A stretch of DNA of 44,918 bases from Clostridia bacterium (GCA_017501645.1 JAFVWN010000025.1:64438-109355); one strand, 5' to 3'. Shown: positions 8,973 through 18,730, counted from the stretch's first letter. Notes: a model not told the origin generated them from the letters alone. A program made the numbers and translations.

Positions 8973-9308
8973 ATGAAAAAATATGTTTATCCAGTAATCC
9001 TTTTTGCAGATGCAGAGAACAAAAATTATACTGTTCTTTTTCCTGACCTAGACATTGTTGCAAGTGGTGACACTGTTGAGGATGCTTATCTTGAGGCTGA
9101 GGCTTATCTTGAGTCATATCTTGAGTTTGCAAGTAAGATGAAAACTCAAATTGCTCATCCATCTACTTATCTTGAGACTGAAAAAATGAATCCAAAAAGA
9201 ATAGTCCTTTTAACAGATGCTCAAGTGGCTGACGACTTGGTTCTTACCGAGGAAGAAGAAGCTTATAAGAATTTTGTTGAAAAATACCTTTATACTGCGG
9301 AGGATTAG
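8973..9308 (+). CDS. HicB-like antitoxin-fold protein
   Basis: The chosen ATG (8973) gives 111 residues and follows AGGGGG; the longer reading from a TTG at 8952 has no ribosome site. The N-terminal half, YVYPVILFADAENKNYTVLF then FPDLDIVASGDTVEDAYLEA, has the HicB fold signature (a beta sheet with FPDL, a G-D-T turn and a following helix). In HicAB systems HicB neutralises the HicA RNase. No HicA-like partner (small double-stranded RNA-binding protein with a GSH motif) is adjacent, and no C-terminal DNA-binding domain is evident. The next gene begins three bases after the stop, so the two are cotranscribed. The protein may be a solitary HicB-fold regulator rather than an antitoxin. Confidence 0.65.
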   Translation: MKKYVYPVILFADAENKNYTVLFPDLDIVASGDTVEDAYLEAEAYLESYLEFASKMKTQIAHPSTYLETEKMNPKRIVLLTDAQVADDLVLTEEEEAYKNFVEKYLYTAED

Positions 9309-9311
9309 TAT

Positions 9312-9926
9312 ATGGCAATTATTGCAGACAATAAAATGTTATCCAAAGAAGCAAAGATGACTGCTGAGTCTATTAGATTTGCTCTTTTATCTACAATGTA
9401 TCCTATAGCTCAAGAAAAAAATGGTAAAAAGTATATTTGTTTTTCAAATGGCAAAGATGTTGTTTATGTTTCAAAAAGAAGCCTTGACCAACTTGCTTTT
9501 ATTTCAAACCTTAACAACGCTTGTAGAGCTGGTGGACTTAAAGTTGACTTAACGCCTTATGCAAGGAATAAGGTTGGGGAAACTGAAATTTCAAGAAAAG
9601 TGTATGAGGCTTTTAATCAAAAATATATAAAAACTCGTTCAATTGCTCCTGATAATGCGTTGCAGATGTTTTTAGCTGATGAGGAAGAAAAAGAAAAAGC
9701 GAAAAAGATAGAGTCTTCTGCAGATATTGAAGATACTGTCGCTGCAAAACTTGCATATATTGAGAGTATGGTTGAAAAATTCCCAACAATCGCAAAAATG
9801 GCTGAACTAGACACAACTATGACTGCTATTGCTCTTGATGCTGTTATGGCAGATGTGAAGCACATTAAAGAGGTTCGTCAAAGAACTGCTCTTAGCCAAT
9901 TTGAAAGTGACGAATTTGAAAAATAA
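9312..9926 (+). CDS. Unknown cytoplasmic protein
   Basis: The 204-residue protein has no family I recognise. It has no signal peptide or membrane segment. The middle and C-terminal parts are charged and helical, with a coiled-coil-like stretch DEEEKEKAKKIESSADIED. The last third reads like a four-helix-type segment (KFPTIAKMAELDTTMTAIAL). It is coupled to the HicB-like gene three bases upstream and is followed by a terminator. The tight linkage suggests a joint role with that protein, but it does not resemble HicA in length or motif. Confidence 0.6.
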   Translation: MAIIADNKMLSKEAKMTAESIRFALLSTMYPIAQEKNGKKYICFSNGKDVVYVSKRSLDQLAFISNLNNACRAGGLKVDLTPYARNKVGETEISRKVYEAFNQKYIKTRSIAPDNALQMFLADEEEKEKAKKIESSADIEDTVAAKLAYIESMVEKFPTIAKMAELDTTMTAIALDAVMADVKHIKEVRQRTALSQFESDEFEK

Positions 9927-9936
9927 TAAAATTTTG

Positions 9937-9966
9937 AACCGCTAGATGAATTTTTGGCGGTTTTAT
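9937..9966 (+). terminator. Intrinsic terminator-like hairpin
   Basis: AACCGC (9937-9942) pairs with GCGGTT (9957-9962) and is followed by TTTTATTTG. It lies between the 204-residue gene and the next start codon. Confidence 0.6.
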
Positions 9967-9984
9967 TTGTTTAATGGAGAAAGT

Positions 9985-10512
9985 ATGAAAAGTAATTTAC
10001 ACGAACTTGCAACAAGGGTCGGTTTTGAAGTTGTCAATGTTGATGACGGATTTGTTAACTATGAGTTTAATGAACGAATCTCTGGTGTTGAAAGTGTGAG
10101 CTATATTATTAAAGTTGTTGATGATGCGAATAGCGAAAAGGCTAGAATGACATTTGATGCAATAGTTAATGTTTTACCTAAGAAGCTTAAAAAAAGAATT
10201 TATAAACTTGTTAAGCATAGTGATGTGTCTGCAGATGAAAAGGCAATTGAACTTGTTATGTTTGCTATTGATGAATATAAAGCTAAGTGTGATTATAATA
10301 AACTTAAGGAATATGGTGCACTTTTTGGGCTTGATATTGAAAAAATGGGTTATCCTTTCACTTATATTTTAAGCAAGAAAGATATGACAAGCATTATTGC
10401 AAAAATTGAGCAAGAAGTTCCTATGGAATTTGCTCCAACTCTTGGAAAAATCAAAAAGATTGATTATAAAATTGGCTATGTAAAGAACAATAAAGAAATT
10501 GTTAAAGCATAA
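9985..10512 (+). CDS. Unknown protein
   Basis: The ATG at 9985 follows TGGAGAAAG and gives 175 residues; an upstream in-frame start runs through the terminator hairpin and is unlikely. I do not recognise the family. The N-terminus (SNLHELATRVGFEVVNVDDG) looks like a helix followed by strands. The middle is Lys-rich and helical, and there is no membrane segment. It follows the HicB-like pair in the same orientation but behind a terminator-like hairpin. Confidence 0.55.
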   Translation: MKSNLHELATRVGFEVVNVDDGFVNYEFNERISGVESVSYIIKVVDDANSEKARMTFDAIVNVLPKKLKKRIYKLVKHSDVSADEKAIELVMFAIDEYKAKCDYNKLKEYGALFGLDIEKMGYPFTYILSKKDMTSIIAKIEQEVPMEFAPTLGKIKKIDYKIGYVKNNKEIVKA

Positions 10513-10522
10513 AATAAATGTG

Positions 10523-10551
10523 GGGAAGGTGATAAGCCTTCTCTTTTTTGT
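10523..10551 (+). terminator. Intrinsic terminator
   Basis: GGGAAGG and CCTTCTC pair around a short loop and are followed by six T. Confidence 0.8.
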
Positions 10552-10639
10552 CTTAAAAAATCAAAATAGTGCTTGATTTTGTTTGGAGATTTTAAAAATA
10601 TTGTATATAATAATATACAGATAAATCCAAACTAAAGAA

Positions 10640-10775
10640 AAGGGGACAGAAAGGCTTAATAATCTCCCCCTTTGGTGCAAGCACCACCTTTCCCCCGTTC
10701 GGAGGAACCAAGGAAAATGGATTTTTTATTTTTTTGGTTACGGAGTAAAGGAGCTTGTTTTGTAGAGAGATAAAA
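10640..10775. repeat. Intergenic repeat-like segment upstream of the large BspA-like gene
   Basis: The stretch holds pyrimidine blocks (TCTCCCCC, CTTTCCCCC) flanking a GGTGCAAGCACC hairpin. A purine-rich GTTCGGAGGAACC hairpin follows, then a T-rich tract. This looks like a dispersed intergenic element and not a gene. A possible promoter (TTGATT near 10574 and TATAAT near 10605, with long spacing) lies upstream but is weak. The segment could also be the 5' leader of the downstream gene. Confidence 0.35.
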
Positions 10776-10788
10776 AAGAGGATCTGTG

Positions 10789-13728
10789 ATGAAAAAACTA
10801 AAACTGGTTTTAAGTTTTGTGTTCACGCTAGGCATAATGTGTCTAGGCTTTTCTTTTGCTTCAAATAATTTTGGTAATGTTAATGCGTTTGCGTATTCAA
10901 GCCAAATAGTGCTTGAAAACTCAACATTTGATATGGCAGGCGGAACAATCTCTAACGCAATTGGAGACAACGGCGGAGCTGTCTATGTTGGAGATGGTGC
11001 AACCTTTACAATGACTGGCGGAAAGATTAAAAACTGCAGTGCAACAAATGGTGGTGCTGTATATATTGCAAACGGTGGAACATTTATATTTGACGGTGGA
11101 ACGATAGAAAACTGCTCTGCAGATTTAGGTTATGCTATCTATGTTCAAGCAGGCGGAACGCTAAATTATGAAAACAACGAAAACGGCTTTATTGGTTGTG
11201 GAGAAGATGAGGACTTACATATTTACGCAGAAGAAGGAGCTACAGTAATTGGTGCGGGAACACCAATTAATATTTATGTAGACGGAACTCTTTCAAAAAC
11301 GATAAGGAAGCCGGGTGAAACATATATCATAAACGAAGCAGAAATGCCTCTTGATTATGAAAATTGTTGTGGGTATTTCTATGATGCAAAGTTAAGTCAA
11401 TGTACAAATGGTGTTGTAGATTTAACAAGAGTTGAAACAGCATCTACATTTACAAAAAGAACTGCAAATACAGAAACTCCAGCTATTAATATTTATACAA
11501 GAACAGCAACTCCAAACAATTTTACATTTACATTAAATGAAACAACAGGAACATATGACATAAAAGCGATAGATACCACACTAAGTGGTGATATAGTACT
11601 TCCTAAAGAATATAATAATGTACTAACAAGTATTTATGAAAGCACACATCCTGCATATGGTGCGTTTTATAATTGTATATCTATAACAGAAATTGTCCTT
11701 CAAGATGGAATACAAAAGATTCCAAATTTTGCATTTTATTATTGTTTTAATATTACTGGAATTTTATCTTATCCTGATAGTGTAACAAGTATAGGTGCTC
11801 GGGCGTTCTATAGATGTTATAGTTTGACTGGTGATTTGATAATATCTGCAGAGATAACAAATATAGGTGAAGGTTCTTTTTCAGGTTGCACAGGAATGAC
11901 AGGTTTAAATATAGATGCTAGAAATCCAGCATACGAAAACCGAAGCGGTAAAAATGCAATAGTGGAAAAAAGCACAAATACATTGATACAGGCGTTTAAC
12001 TTTACAGATTTAAGCGTGCTAGAAGGAATAACAAAAATAGGTAATTATGCTTTTGGTTATAGTAATATTTCAGGGAATTTAACAATTCCTGAAAGTGTAA
12101 TAAGCATAGGTGATTATGCATTTGAACTATGCACAGGATTTACTGGAGATTTAATAATACCAGACAGTGTGAGAAGTATAGGGGATTTTGCATTTAAAGA
12201 TTGTGAAGGATTTACTGGGAATTTAACAATTGGAAATGGGGTGGACAACATAGGTTCCCATGCATTTTTTGGTTGTGGTGGCTTTACAGGAAAATTAACG
12301 ATTGGAAACAATGTGAAAACTATTGGTAGTTATGCTTTTAGATATTGTGACGGTTTTACCGGTGATTTAATAATTCCAAACAGCGTGACAAACATAGGAG
12401 ATTCTGCATTTATACATTGCTATGGTTTCAATGGGAATCTAATAATAGGAAATGGAGAAATAACTATAGAAAAACAAGCATTTTATAAATGTAATGGGTT
12501 ATTAGGTGCATATTTGCCTGGTAGTATAGTAAATATAAAATCTTCTAGTCCTTCATATTCGCCATTTTACAATTGTTCAAATACAATGAAAATATATACA
12601 GACCTTACAAACTCAACAAGCATACCAACTGGATGGGGAAACTATTGGAATTATTATAACGGCTCAAGTCAGCTTGAAACAATATGGGGATGTTCTCTTG
12701 ATAGTGATGGGAATATTGTGTTTCCACGAACTATTAATATTTATGTTGATGATGCAAGCACACCAACTAAGGTGTTGACTGTTAGAGGAACAAGTTATAC
12801 AGTTGCGGAAAGTGATATGCCACTTGATTATGAGTCTTGTTGTGGATATTTTTTAGACAATATATATATGACGACAATTAAAAATAATACAATTGATTTG
12901 TCTAATGGTGATGTAAATCTTTATACAAAAACAGCTCAGGTTCCAACGGGAACTACATTTATTTCTGGATCTAATAATGATTACTATATAAAATTCCCGG
13001 TGTCGAGCAATAGTGAGCCTATGTTTGCTCCATACAAAGCGTTGACATATGCAAGTATTAATGTTGTTGTCCCTAAATATTATAATGGGAAACCGGTAAC
13101 AAAAAGTACAGAAACTGGTTCTCAGGCATTTAATATTGCGGGTACACTAACTTTAAATGATGAATTTACAGAAATTGTAGATTCGGCTTTTCCTAGAGGA
13201 GAAATAAACTCAAGTTTAACAGGTGTCACAATTCCGGATACTGTTACAAAAATTGGAGAATCGGCCTTTTCTCTTAATGCATATATGGGAAATGTAATAA
13301 TTCCAAATGTGAATTTAACGATTGGTAATCAAGCCTTCTCTTATTGTTCACATATTGAATCTATATATATACCAAAAAGTGTTACGATTAACTGTTCAAG
13401 TTTATCAGAATCACCATTTTATGGGTGTGGTGAAAATGTTATAATTTTTACAGATGTTGCAAACGCCTCAAGCATTCCTATGAGATGGAGTACATATTGG
13501 AATTATTATGCTAGTGGAAAAACACTAACAGTCAATTATGGTTACACTCTTGAACAGTATAAATCTGCGGTTGGATTAACTTTTGCTCCAAGTGGAGCGG
13601 AAGAAAGGGCAAATGATATAGAAATTGAAAAAAATATATATCAGTGCCAAATAGGAACACCCGAGGCTATACTTGAGAAAAGAGAGTATGCGATAATTCC
13701 TAAAAGTATAAAAGAAAAAATAGCATAA
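10789..13728 (+). CDS. Large secreted BspA-type leucine-rich-repeat protein
   Basis: The ATG at 10789 is preferred over the adjacent GTG because AGAGG lies seven bases upstream; the protein has 979 residues. A signal peptide is clear: KKLKLV, then a hydrophobic core to about residue 25, with cleavage probably near NAFA. Residues about 40-140 are Gly-rich repeats of the form FxMxGGxIxNxxxxxGGAVYV, as in beta-helix surface proteins. Two segments have Ile-Tyr-Val-Asp-x-x-L spacing with CCGYF. The centre (about 260-620) and a second block (about 770-890) are BspA/LRR_5 repeats, IPxSVxxIGxxAFxxC. The last 100 residues match the tail of the protein at 2-904 (STYWNY, YTLEQYKSAVGLTFAP). No sortase motif is visible. 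The likely role is adhesion or interaction with host or other cells, inferred from family. Confidence 0.9.
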   Translation: MKKLKLVLSFVFTLGIMCLGFSFASNNFGNVNAFAYSSQIVLENSTFDMAGGTISNAIGDNGGAVYVGDGATFTMTGGKIKNCSATNGGAVYIANGGTFIFDGGTIENCSADLGYAIYVQAGGTLNYENNENGFIGCGEDEDLHIYAEEGATVIGAGTPINIYVDGTLSKTIRKPGETYIINEAEMPLDYENCCGYFYDAKLSQCTNGVVDLTRVETASTFTKRTANTETPAINIYTRTATPNNFTFTLNETTGTYDIKAIDTTLSGDIVLPKEYNNVLTSIYESTHPAYGAFYNCISITEIVLQDGIQKIPNFAFYYCFNITGILSYPDSVTSIGARAFYRCYSLTGDLIISAEITNIGEGSFSGCTGMTGLNIDARNPAYENRSGKNAIVEKSTNTLIQAFNFTDLSVLEGITKIGNYAFGYSNISGNLTIPESVISIGDYAFELCTGFTGDLIIPDSVRSIGDFAFKDCEGFTGNLTIGNGVDNIGSHAFFGCGGFTGKLTIGNNVKTIGSYAFRYCDGFTGDLIIPNSVTNIGDSAFIHCYGFNGNLIIGNGEITIEKQAFYKCNGLLGAYLPGSIVNIKSSSPSYSPFYNCSNTMKIYTDLTNSTSIPTGWGNYWNYYNGSSQLETIWGCSLDSDGNIVFPRTINIYVDDASTPTKVLTVRGTSYTVAESDMPLDYESCCGYFLDNIYMTTIKNNTIDLSNGDVNLYTKTAQVPTGTTFISGSNNDYYIKFPVSSNSEPMFAPYKALTYASINVVVPKYYNGKPVTKSTETGSQAFNIAGTLTLNDEFTEIVDSAFPRGEINSSLTGVTIPDTVTKIGESAFSLNAYMGNVIIPNVNLTIGNQAFSYCSHIESIYIPKSVTINCSSLSESPFYGCGENVIIFTDVANASSIPMRWSTYWNYYASGKTLTVNYGYTLEQYKSAVGLTFAPSGAEERANDIEIEKNIYQCQIGTPEAILEKREYAIIPKSIKEKIA

Positions 13729-13775
13729 CATAGTTTTTGGTTGAATTACCCCTAAAAACTGTTAAAATTTTGAAT

Positions 13776-13807
13776 AAAAACGGCACGATTTGTGCTGTTT
13801 TTATTTT
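13776..13807 (+). terminator. Intrinsic terminator
   Basis: AAACGGCAC pairs with GTGCTGTTT (one G-T pair) around GATTT and is followed by a T-rich run. Confidence 0.85.
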
Positions 13808-13864
13808 GTTTTACTGAAATTTGTTTTTTCTTGATTTTTTCTTGCACAAAATGGGCTAAAACTA

Positions 13865-13893
13865 TTGACTTAATTGCTAAAATCGTTTAAAAT
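13865..13893 (+). promoter_or_regulatory. Promoter of the str operon
   Basis: TTGACT (13865-13870), 17 bases, TAAAAT (13888-13893). It leaves a leader of about 130 bases before rpsL. Confidence 0.7.
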
Positions 13894-14031
13894 ACTACTG
13901 CATGAAAGTCATGTTTGACTATTATTTTGCCTTTTTTTGGTAGTGGTGTGCCGAAATTGGGTTGAAATGTAGGCAAGAATTTCCTCTTGGGGCAGTGCGA
14001 AATTCATTTATTTTTTGTAGGAGGTAACATT

Positions 14032-14412
14032 ATGCCAACCATTAACCAGTTAATTAGACATGGTAAGGGTAGAGAAAAGCAAACAACTAAAGCTAAATCT
14101 CCAATTTTGGAAGAATGTCCACAAAAGCGTGGTGTTTGTCTTTCTGTTACAACAACCTCTCCTAAAAAGCCTAACTCAGCTTTAAGAAAAATCGCAAGAG
14201 TTAAGCTTGCTAGCAATGGCATGGAAGGTACTGTATATATCCCAGGTATTGGTCATAACTTGCAGGAACACTCAGTAGTTCTTATTCGTGGAGGTCGTGT
14301 TAAGGACCTTCCTGGTGTTCGTTATCACATTATTCGTGGTACACTTGATACTGCTGGTGTTAAAGACCGTAAGCAAGCAAGAAGTAAATATGGCGCTAAA
14401 AAGCCTAAGTAA
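14032..14412 (+). CDS. rpsL: 30S ribosomal protein S12
   Basis: The ATG at 14032 follows AGGAGG; upstream in-frame codons are not translated. The protein has 126 residues, normal for S12. It starts [11 protein letters not shown] and contains the universal [11 protein letters not shown] and [12 protein letters not shown] loops of the decoding centre. Both Lys positions linked to streptomycin response (in SPKKPNS and GRVKDLP) are wild type. It is the first gene of an rpsL-rpsG-fusA-tuf operon. Confidence 0.98.
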   Translation: MPTINQLIRHGKGREKQTTKAKSPILEECPQKRGVCLSVTTTSPKKPNSALRKIARVKLASNGMEGTVYIPGIGHNLQEHSVVLIRGGRVKDLPGVRYHIIRGTLDTAGVKDRKQARSKYGAKKPK

Positions 14413-14446
14413 TCTTTTTTTAAATTTTTAAGGAGGAAATTTCTGT

Positions 14447-14917
14447 ATGTCAAGAAGAAATGCTGCAGTTGCTCGTGATGTTCTTCCAGACCCTGTTTAC
14501 GGTTCTAAGGTTGTAACTAAACTTATCAATCAAGTTATGCTTGATGGTAAAAGATCAATTGCTCAAACTATTGTATATGACGCTTTCAATACAGCTTCTT
14601 CTAAACTTGGCGTTGAGCCTATGGCTATGTTTGAACAAGTTATGGAAAACTTAAAGCCAGTTTTGGAAGTTAAAGCAAGAAGAGTTGGTGGTTCTACTTA
14701 CCAAGTTCCTGTTGAAATTAGAGCTGAAAGGCGTCAAACTTTAGCTATCCGTTGGTTAGTTGCTAATGCTAGAAAGCGTAGTGATAGAACTATGGCTAAC
14801 AAGCTTGCAAGTGAACTTATGGACGCTTACAACAGTGCCGGTGGTGCATTCAAGAAGAAAGAAGAAGTGCATAGAATGGCTGAGGCTAACAAGGCTTTTG
14901 CTTCATACCGCTGGTAA
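14447..14917 (+). CDS. rpsG: 30S ribosomal protein S7
   Basis: At 156 residues it has normal S7 length, starting [20 protein letters not shown]. It contains the conserved [20 protein letters not shown] and [11 protein letters not shown] segments. S7 initiates assembly of the 30S head by binding 16S rRNA. A strong AAGGAGGAA ribosome site lies in the 34-base gap after rpsL. The gene is followed by a long, highly structured spacer before fusA. Confidence 0.98.
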   Translation: MSRRNAAVARDVLPDPVYGSKVVTKLINQVMLDGKRSIAQTIVYDAFNTASSKLGVEPMAMFEQVMENLKPVLEVKARRVGGSTYQVPVEIRAERRQTLAIRWLVANARKRSDRTMANKLASELMDAYNSAGGAFKKKEEVHRMAEANKAFASYRW

Positions 14918-15047
14918 TTTTAGGTTAATCTTTAGCCTTTGTGCGGTGTTACTGCCATGCAAGGCAACACATTCATTTATTAAATATAAACTCGTGCGTT
15001 GACCTTACATGTCGAGCCTTGCACAAAAACTAGATCTTAACCTAAAA
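14918..15047 (+). ncRNA. Structured RNA element between rpsG and fusA (candidate)
   Basis: Directly after the rpsG stop codon, TTTTAGGTTAA (14918-14928) pairs perfectly with TTAACCTAAAA (15037-15047). Inside this, TTTGTGC (14938-14944) pairs with GCACAAA (15021-15027) across a symmetric 9/9 internal loop. The enclosed region has a hairpin GTGTT..GCC..GGC..AACAC (14946-14970) and a hairpin CTCG..CGAG (14991-15016). TGCAAGGC (14958-14965) could pair instead with GCCTTGCA (15016-15023), giving a mutually exclusive fold. No ORF with a ribosome site is present. It could be a leader-type regulator of fusA-tuf or a processing site. Family unknown. Confidence 0.5.
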
Positions 15048-15052
15048 TATTA

Positions 15053-15150
15053 TAGTTAAGTTTGTGTTGGTTGAACCAAGCAAATCTTAACTTTAAATAG
15101 GTTAAGAAATCTTGGGTTAAGTTTGAAAAAGTACTCAAATCTTAACCTAA
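15053..15150 (+). promoter_or_regulatory. Two related hairpins sharing the GTTAAGTTTG / CAAATCTTAAC stem
   Basis: Hairpin one pairs AGTTAAG-TTTG (15054-15064) with CAAA-T-CTTAACT (15081-15092) and has an inner TTGG/CCAA stem. Hairpin two pairs GGTTAAG-TTTGA (15115-15126) with TCAAA-T-CTTAACC (15135-15147), keeping the same single bulged T. A further TAGGTTAAG (15098-15106) can pair with either CTTAACCTA strand (15036-15044 or 15141-15149). No gene is present. Confidence 0.5.
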
Positions 15151-15230
15151 AAACTGAAAAACATAAAATAAAACACCAAAATTGATATAATTTGGTTGTA
15201 TTTTGAAAAAATTGTTCAATATTTTTAAAG

Positions 15231-15285
15231 AATTTTCCAAATGAGCTTAAAATCGTTTGGAAAATTTTAAAAAATGAAATATAAT
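15231..15285 (+). promoter_or_regulatory. Promoter of fusA overlapping an inverted repeat
   Basis: AATTTTCCAAA and TTTGGAAAATT form an 11-bp inverted repeat (about 15232-15267). The -35 TTGGAA (15257-15262) lies in its right arm, followed by a 17-base spacer and TATAAT (15280-15285). The repeat could be an operator or the terminator of the upstream leader. Confidence 0.6.
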
Positions 15286-15345
15286 ATCTAGTGTAATGAT
15301 TATTCGTTTGGGTAATTATTACTATATACTAATTAGGAGAATATT

Positions 15346-17418
15346 ATGCCAAGAGATTTTGAACTAAGTAAAATTAGAAATATTGGTATCATGGCTCACA
15401 TCGATGCTGGTAAGACTACTACTACTGAGCGTATTCTCTACTATACTGGTAAGAGTCACAAAATTGGTGAAACTCACGATGGTGAGGCAACAATGGACTG
15501 GATGGCACAAGAGCAAGAAAGAGGTATCACTATTACTTCTGCTGCTACTACTACTCAATGGAAAAATCACAAGATTAACATCATTGATACACCAGGACAC
15601 GTAGACTTTACTATTGAAGTAGAAAGAAGCTTAAAAGTTCTTGACGGCGCTATCGAACTCTTTACTGCTAAAGAAGGTGTTCAAGCTCAATCAAGAAAAG
15701 TTTGGAACCAAGCTAACAAGTATAAAGTTCCAAGAATTGCATTTATTAACAAAATGGATAACCTTGGTGCAGATTTCTATAGAGTTGTTGCTTCTATTAG
15801 AGAACAACTTCAAGCAAATGCTGTTCCTCTTCAATTACCTATTGGTAAAGAAGAATCTTTCAAAGGTGTTGTAGACCTTGTTGAAATGAAAGCTGTTATC
15901 TATCTTGATGATAAAGGTGAAAAGATGGATATTGTTGCTATTCCTGATGATATGAAGGATGTAGCTCAAGAATATCGTGAGAAGTTAATTGAATCAGTTG
16001 CTGAAACTGATGATGAATTAATGGAAAAATTCTTCGCAGGTGAGGAATTCTCTGTTGAAGAAATTAAGAGAGCTATTAGAAAAGCTACAATTGAACTTGT
16101 TATTACTCCAGTTCTTTGTGGTTCTGCTCTAAGAAACAAAGGTGTTCAAAAGTTACTTGATGCTGTTATTGATTACCTTCCAAGCCCAATCGACATTGAT
16201 GATGTTAAGGGTGTTGATTTAGATGGTAATGAAGCTACAAGAAAAACTGCTGATAACGAATCTCTTTCTGGTTTGGCATTCAAGATTGCTAAAGACCCAT
16301 TTGGAACTCTTACATTCTATAGAATATATAGTGGTAAGTTAACTTCTGGTTCTTATGTATACAATGCCAACAAAGGTGAAAGAGAAAGAATTGGCCGTCT
16401 TGTAAGAATGCACGCTAACTCTAGAACAGAAGAACAAGAAGCTTACGCTGGTGACATTGTTGCTATCGTTGGTCTTAAGTATACAACTACTGGTGAAACT
16501 TTATGTGATGAAAAGAATCCTATCATTCTTGAATCTATGGATTTCCCAGAACCAGTTATTTCTGTAGCTGTTGAGCCTAAGACTAAGGCAGACCAAGAAA
16601 AGATGGCTAACGCACTTGCTAAACTTGCTGAAGAAGACCCAAGTTTCCGCCGTTCTACTAACACAGAAACTGGTCAAACTATTATTTCAGGTATGGGTGA
16701 GTTACACCTTGACATCATTGTAGACCGTATGAAGAGAGAATATAAGGTTGAATGTAATGTTGGTGCACCTCAAGTAGCATACCGTGAAACATTAAAGAAG
16801 AAAATCACAGCTGAAGGTAAATATATTAAACAATCTGGTGGTAAAGGTCAATATGGTCATGCCATTGTTGAGTTCGAACCATTAGAGCCAGGTCAAGGCT
16901 ACGAATTCGTGGATAAGACTGTTGGTGGTTCTGTTCCTAAGGAATATGTTCCAGCTGTTGATAAAGGTATCCAAGAAGCTGCTAAGAGTGGTGTTCTTGC
17001 TGGATACGAAACTGTGGACTTTAGAGCAACATTGCTTGACGGTTCATATCACGAAGTCGACTCTTCTGAAATGGCATTTAAGATTGCTGGTTCTATGGCA
17101 TTCAAAGATGCATTCAAGAAAGGTGATGCGGTTCTTCTTGAACCAGTTATGAGTGTTGAAATTACAGTACCAGATCAATATCTTGGTGATGTAATGGGTG
17201 ACATTTCTAAGCGTCGTGGTAATCTTTCAGGTACAACTTCTAATGCAGGAAGTCAAATTATAAATGCACAAGTTCCATTGGCTGAAATGACAGGTTATAT
17301 CAGTGACCTTCGTAGTAAGACACAAGGAAGAGGTGACTTTAATATGGAACCTTCTCATTACGCAGAAGTACCTCGTAACGTAGCTGACCAAATCGTTGGC
17401 GAGCGTTCAAAAAACTAA
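15346..17418 (+). CDS. fusA: Elongation factor G
   Basis: This translational GTPase catalyses ribosomal translocation and helps recycle ribosomes. At 690 residues it has normal length. The GTPase motifs are [15 protein letters not shown] (P-loop), the switch I region [19 protein letters not shown] and [10 protein letters not shown]. The domain IV/V segments with [10 protein letters not shown] and the late [13 protein letters not shown] are present. It has its own candidate promoter as well as read-through from rpsG. The start follows AGGAG. tuf follows 38 bases downstream. Confidence 0.98.
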   Translation: MPRDFELSKIRNIGIMAHIDAGKTTTTERILYYTGKSHKIGETHDGEATMDWMAQEQERGITITSAATTTQWKNHKINIIDTPGHVDFTIEVERSLKVLDGAIELFTAKEGVQAQSRKVWNQANKYKVPRIAFINKMDNLGADFYRVVASIREQLQANAVPLQLPIGKEESFKGVVDLVEMKAVIYLDDKGEKMDIVAIPDDMKDVAQEYREKLIESVAETDDELMEKFFAGEEFSVEEIKRAIRKATIELVITPVLCGSALRNKGVQKLLDAVIDYLPSPIDIDDVKGVDLDGNEATRKTADNESLSGLAFKIAKDPFGTLTFYRIYSGKLTSGSYVYNANKGERERIGRLVRMHANSRTEEQEAYAGDIVAIVGLKYTTTGETLCDEKNPIILESMDFPEPVISVAVEPKTKADQEKMANALAKLAEEDPSFRRSTNTETGQTIISGMGELHLDIIVDRMKREYKVECNVGAPQVAYRETLKKKITAEGKYIKQSGGKGQYGHAIVEFEPLEPGQGYEFVDKTVGGSVPKEYVPAVDKGIQEAAKSGVLAGYETVDFRATLLDGSYHEVDSSEMAFKIAGSMAFKDAFKKGDAVLLEPVMSVEITVPDQYLGDVMGDISKRRGNLSGTTSNAGSQIINAQVPLAEMTGYISDLRSKTQGRGDFNMEPSHYAEVPRNVADQIVGERSKN

Positions 17419-17456
17419 TAAGCCAATAAAAAATTAAAAAAAAGGAGATATATAAA

Positions 17457-18665
17457 ATGGCAAAAGCTAAATATGATGCTAAAAAACCTCACGTTAACAT
17501 TGGTACAATCGGCCACGTTGACCACGGTAAAACAACTCTTACTGCAGCTATCACTATGAACCAAGCTCACAAGTTTGGTACAGAAGTTAAGAGCTACGAT
17601 CAAATCGACTCTGCTCCAGAAGAGAAAGCAAGAGGTATTACAATTAATACTTCTCACGTAGAGTACGAAACTGCAAATCGTCACTACGCACATGTAGACT
17701 GCCCAGGACACGCAGACTATGTTAAAAATATGATTACTGGTGCTGCTCAAATGGACGGCGCTATCCTTGTAGTTGCTGCTACAGATGGTCCTATGCCACA
17801 AACTCGTGAGCATATCCTTCTTGCTCGTCAAGTTGGTGTTCCAAAAATTGTTGTATTTATGAACAAAATGGATCAACTTGGTGGTGATGATGAACTTGCT
17901 GACCTTGTAGAAATGGAAATCAGAGAGCTTCTTAACCAATACAATTTCCCTGGTGATGATACTCCTATTATCCGTGGTTCAGCTCTTGCAGCTATCGAAG
18001 CTACACAAAAAGGTGAATGGGATTCTCCAGCTCTTAAGGCTATTGATGACCTTATGGATGCTGTTGATACTTTCATTCCACTTCCTCCTCGTGAGACAGA
18101 TAAACCATTCTTAATGCCTATCGAAGATGTATTCACAATCACTGGTCGTGGTACAGTTGTTACTGGTAGAGTTGAAAGAGGTTCATTAAAACTTAACGAT
18201 ACAGTTGAAATCGTTGGTCTTGCTGATAAACCAACTTCTACAGTTGTTACTGGTATCGAAATGTTCAAGAAGACAGTTGACGAAGCTATCGCTGGTTACA
18301 ATGTTGGTGTTCTTCTTCGTGGTATCCAAAGAACTGATGTTGAAAGAGGTCAAGTATTATGTAAACCAGGTTCAATTCAACCTCATACTGAATTCACAGC
18401 TGAAGTTTATGTATTAACAAAAGAAGAAGGTGGCCGTCATACTCCATTCTTCAACAACTATCGTCCTCAATTCTATATTAGAACTACAGATGTTACTGGT
18501 TCTATTGAACTTCCTGCAGGTGTTGAAATGGTAATGCCTGGTGATAACACAACTATGACAGTTAAGCTTATCACTCCTATCGCTATCGAAGAAGGTGGCC
18601 GTTTCGCTATCCGTGAAGGTGGTAGAACAGTTGGTTCTGGTGTTGTTTCTAAGATTATTAAGTAA
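17457..18665 (+). CDS. tuf: Elongation factor Tu
   Basis: EF-Tu carries aminoacyl-tRNA to the ribosome. At 402 residues it has normal length. Motifs are [47 protein letters not shown] and [25 protein letters not shown] (read in two parts), with complete domains II and III ending [14 protein letters not shown]. An AAAGGAGATAT ribosome site lies before the ATG, and a strong terminator follows. Codon choice is clearly biased toward GCT/GGT/GTT/CTT-type codons, as expected for high expression. Confidence 0.98.
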   Translation: MAKAKYDAKKPHVNIGTIGHVDHGKTTLTAAITMNQAHKFGTEVKSYDQIDSAPEEKARGITINTSHVEYETANRHYAHVDCPGHADYVKNMITGAAQMDGAILVVAATDGPMPQTREHILLARQVGVPKIVVFMNKMDQLGGDDELADLVEMEIRELLNQYNFPGDDTPIIRGSALAAIEATQKGEWDSPALKAIDDLMDAVDTFIPLPPRETDKPFLMPIEDVFTITGRGTVVTGRVERGSLKLNDTVEIVGLADKPTSTVVTGIEMFKKTVDEAIAGYNVGVLLRGIQRTDVERGQVLCKPGSIQPHTEFTAEVYVLTKEEGGRHTPFFNNYRPQFYIRTTDVTGSIELPAGVEMVMPGDNTTMTVKLITPIAIEEGGRFAIREGGRTVGSGVVSKIIK

Positions 18666-18696
18666 TTTTAGAATTACGCTATAACATTTAATTTTA

Positions 18697-18730
18697 AGCA
18701 CATTACTTTTTGTAGTGTGCTTTTTTTTAT
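18697..18730 (+). terminator. Terminator of the str operon
   Basis: AGCACATTAC pairs with GTAGTGTGCT around TTTTT (10 bp, with G-T pairs) and is followed by eight T. Confidence 0.92.

Noticed and set aside
13987..14031. Upstream-extended start of rpsL
   Set aside because: The extension has no ribosome site, whereas AGGAGG lies right before the ATG at 14032, and S12 proteins start with PTINQL.
17415..17939. 174-residue minus-strand ORF opposite tuf
   Set aside because: Antisense of the highly conserved EF-Tu gene; its length results from biased codon use in tuf.
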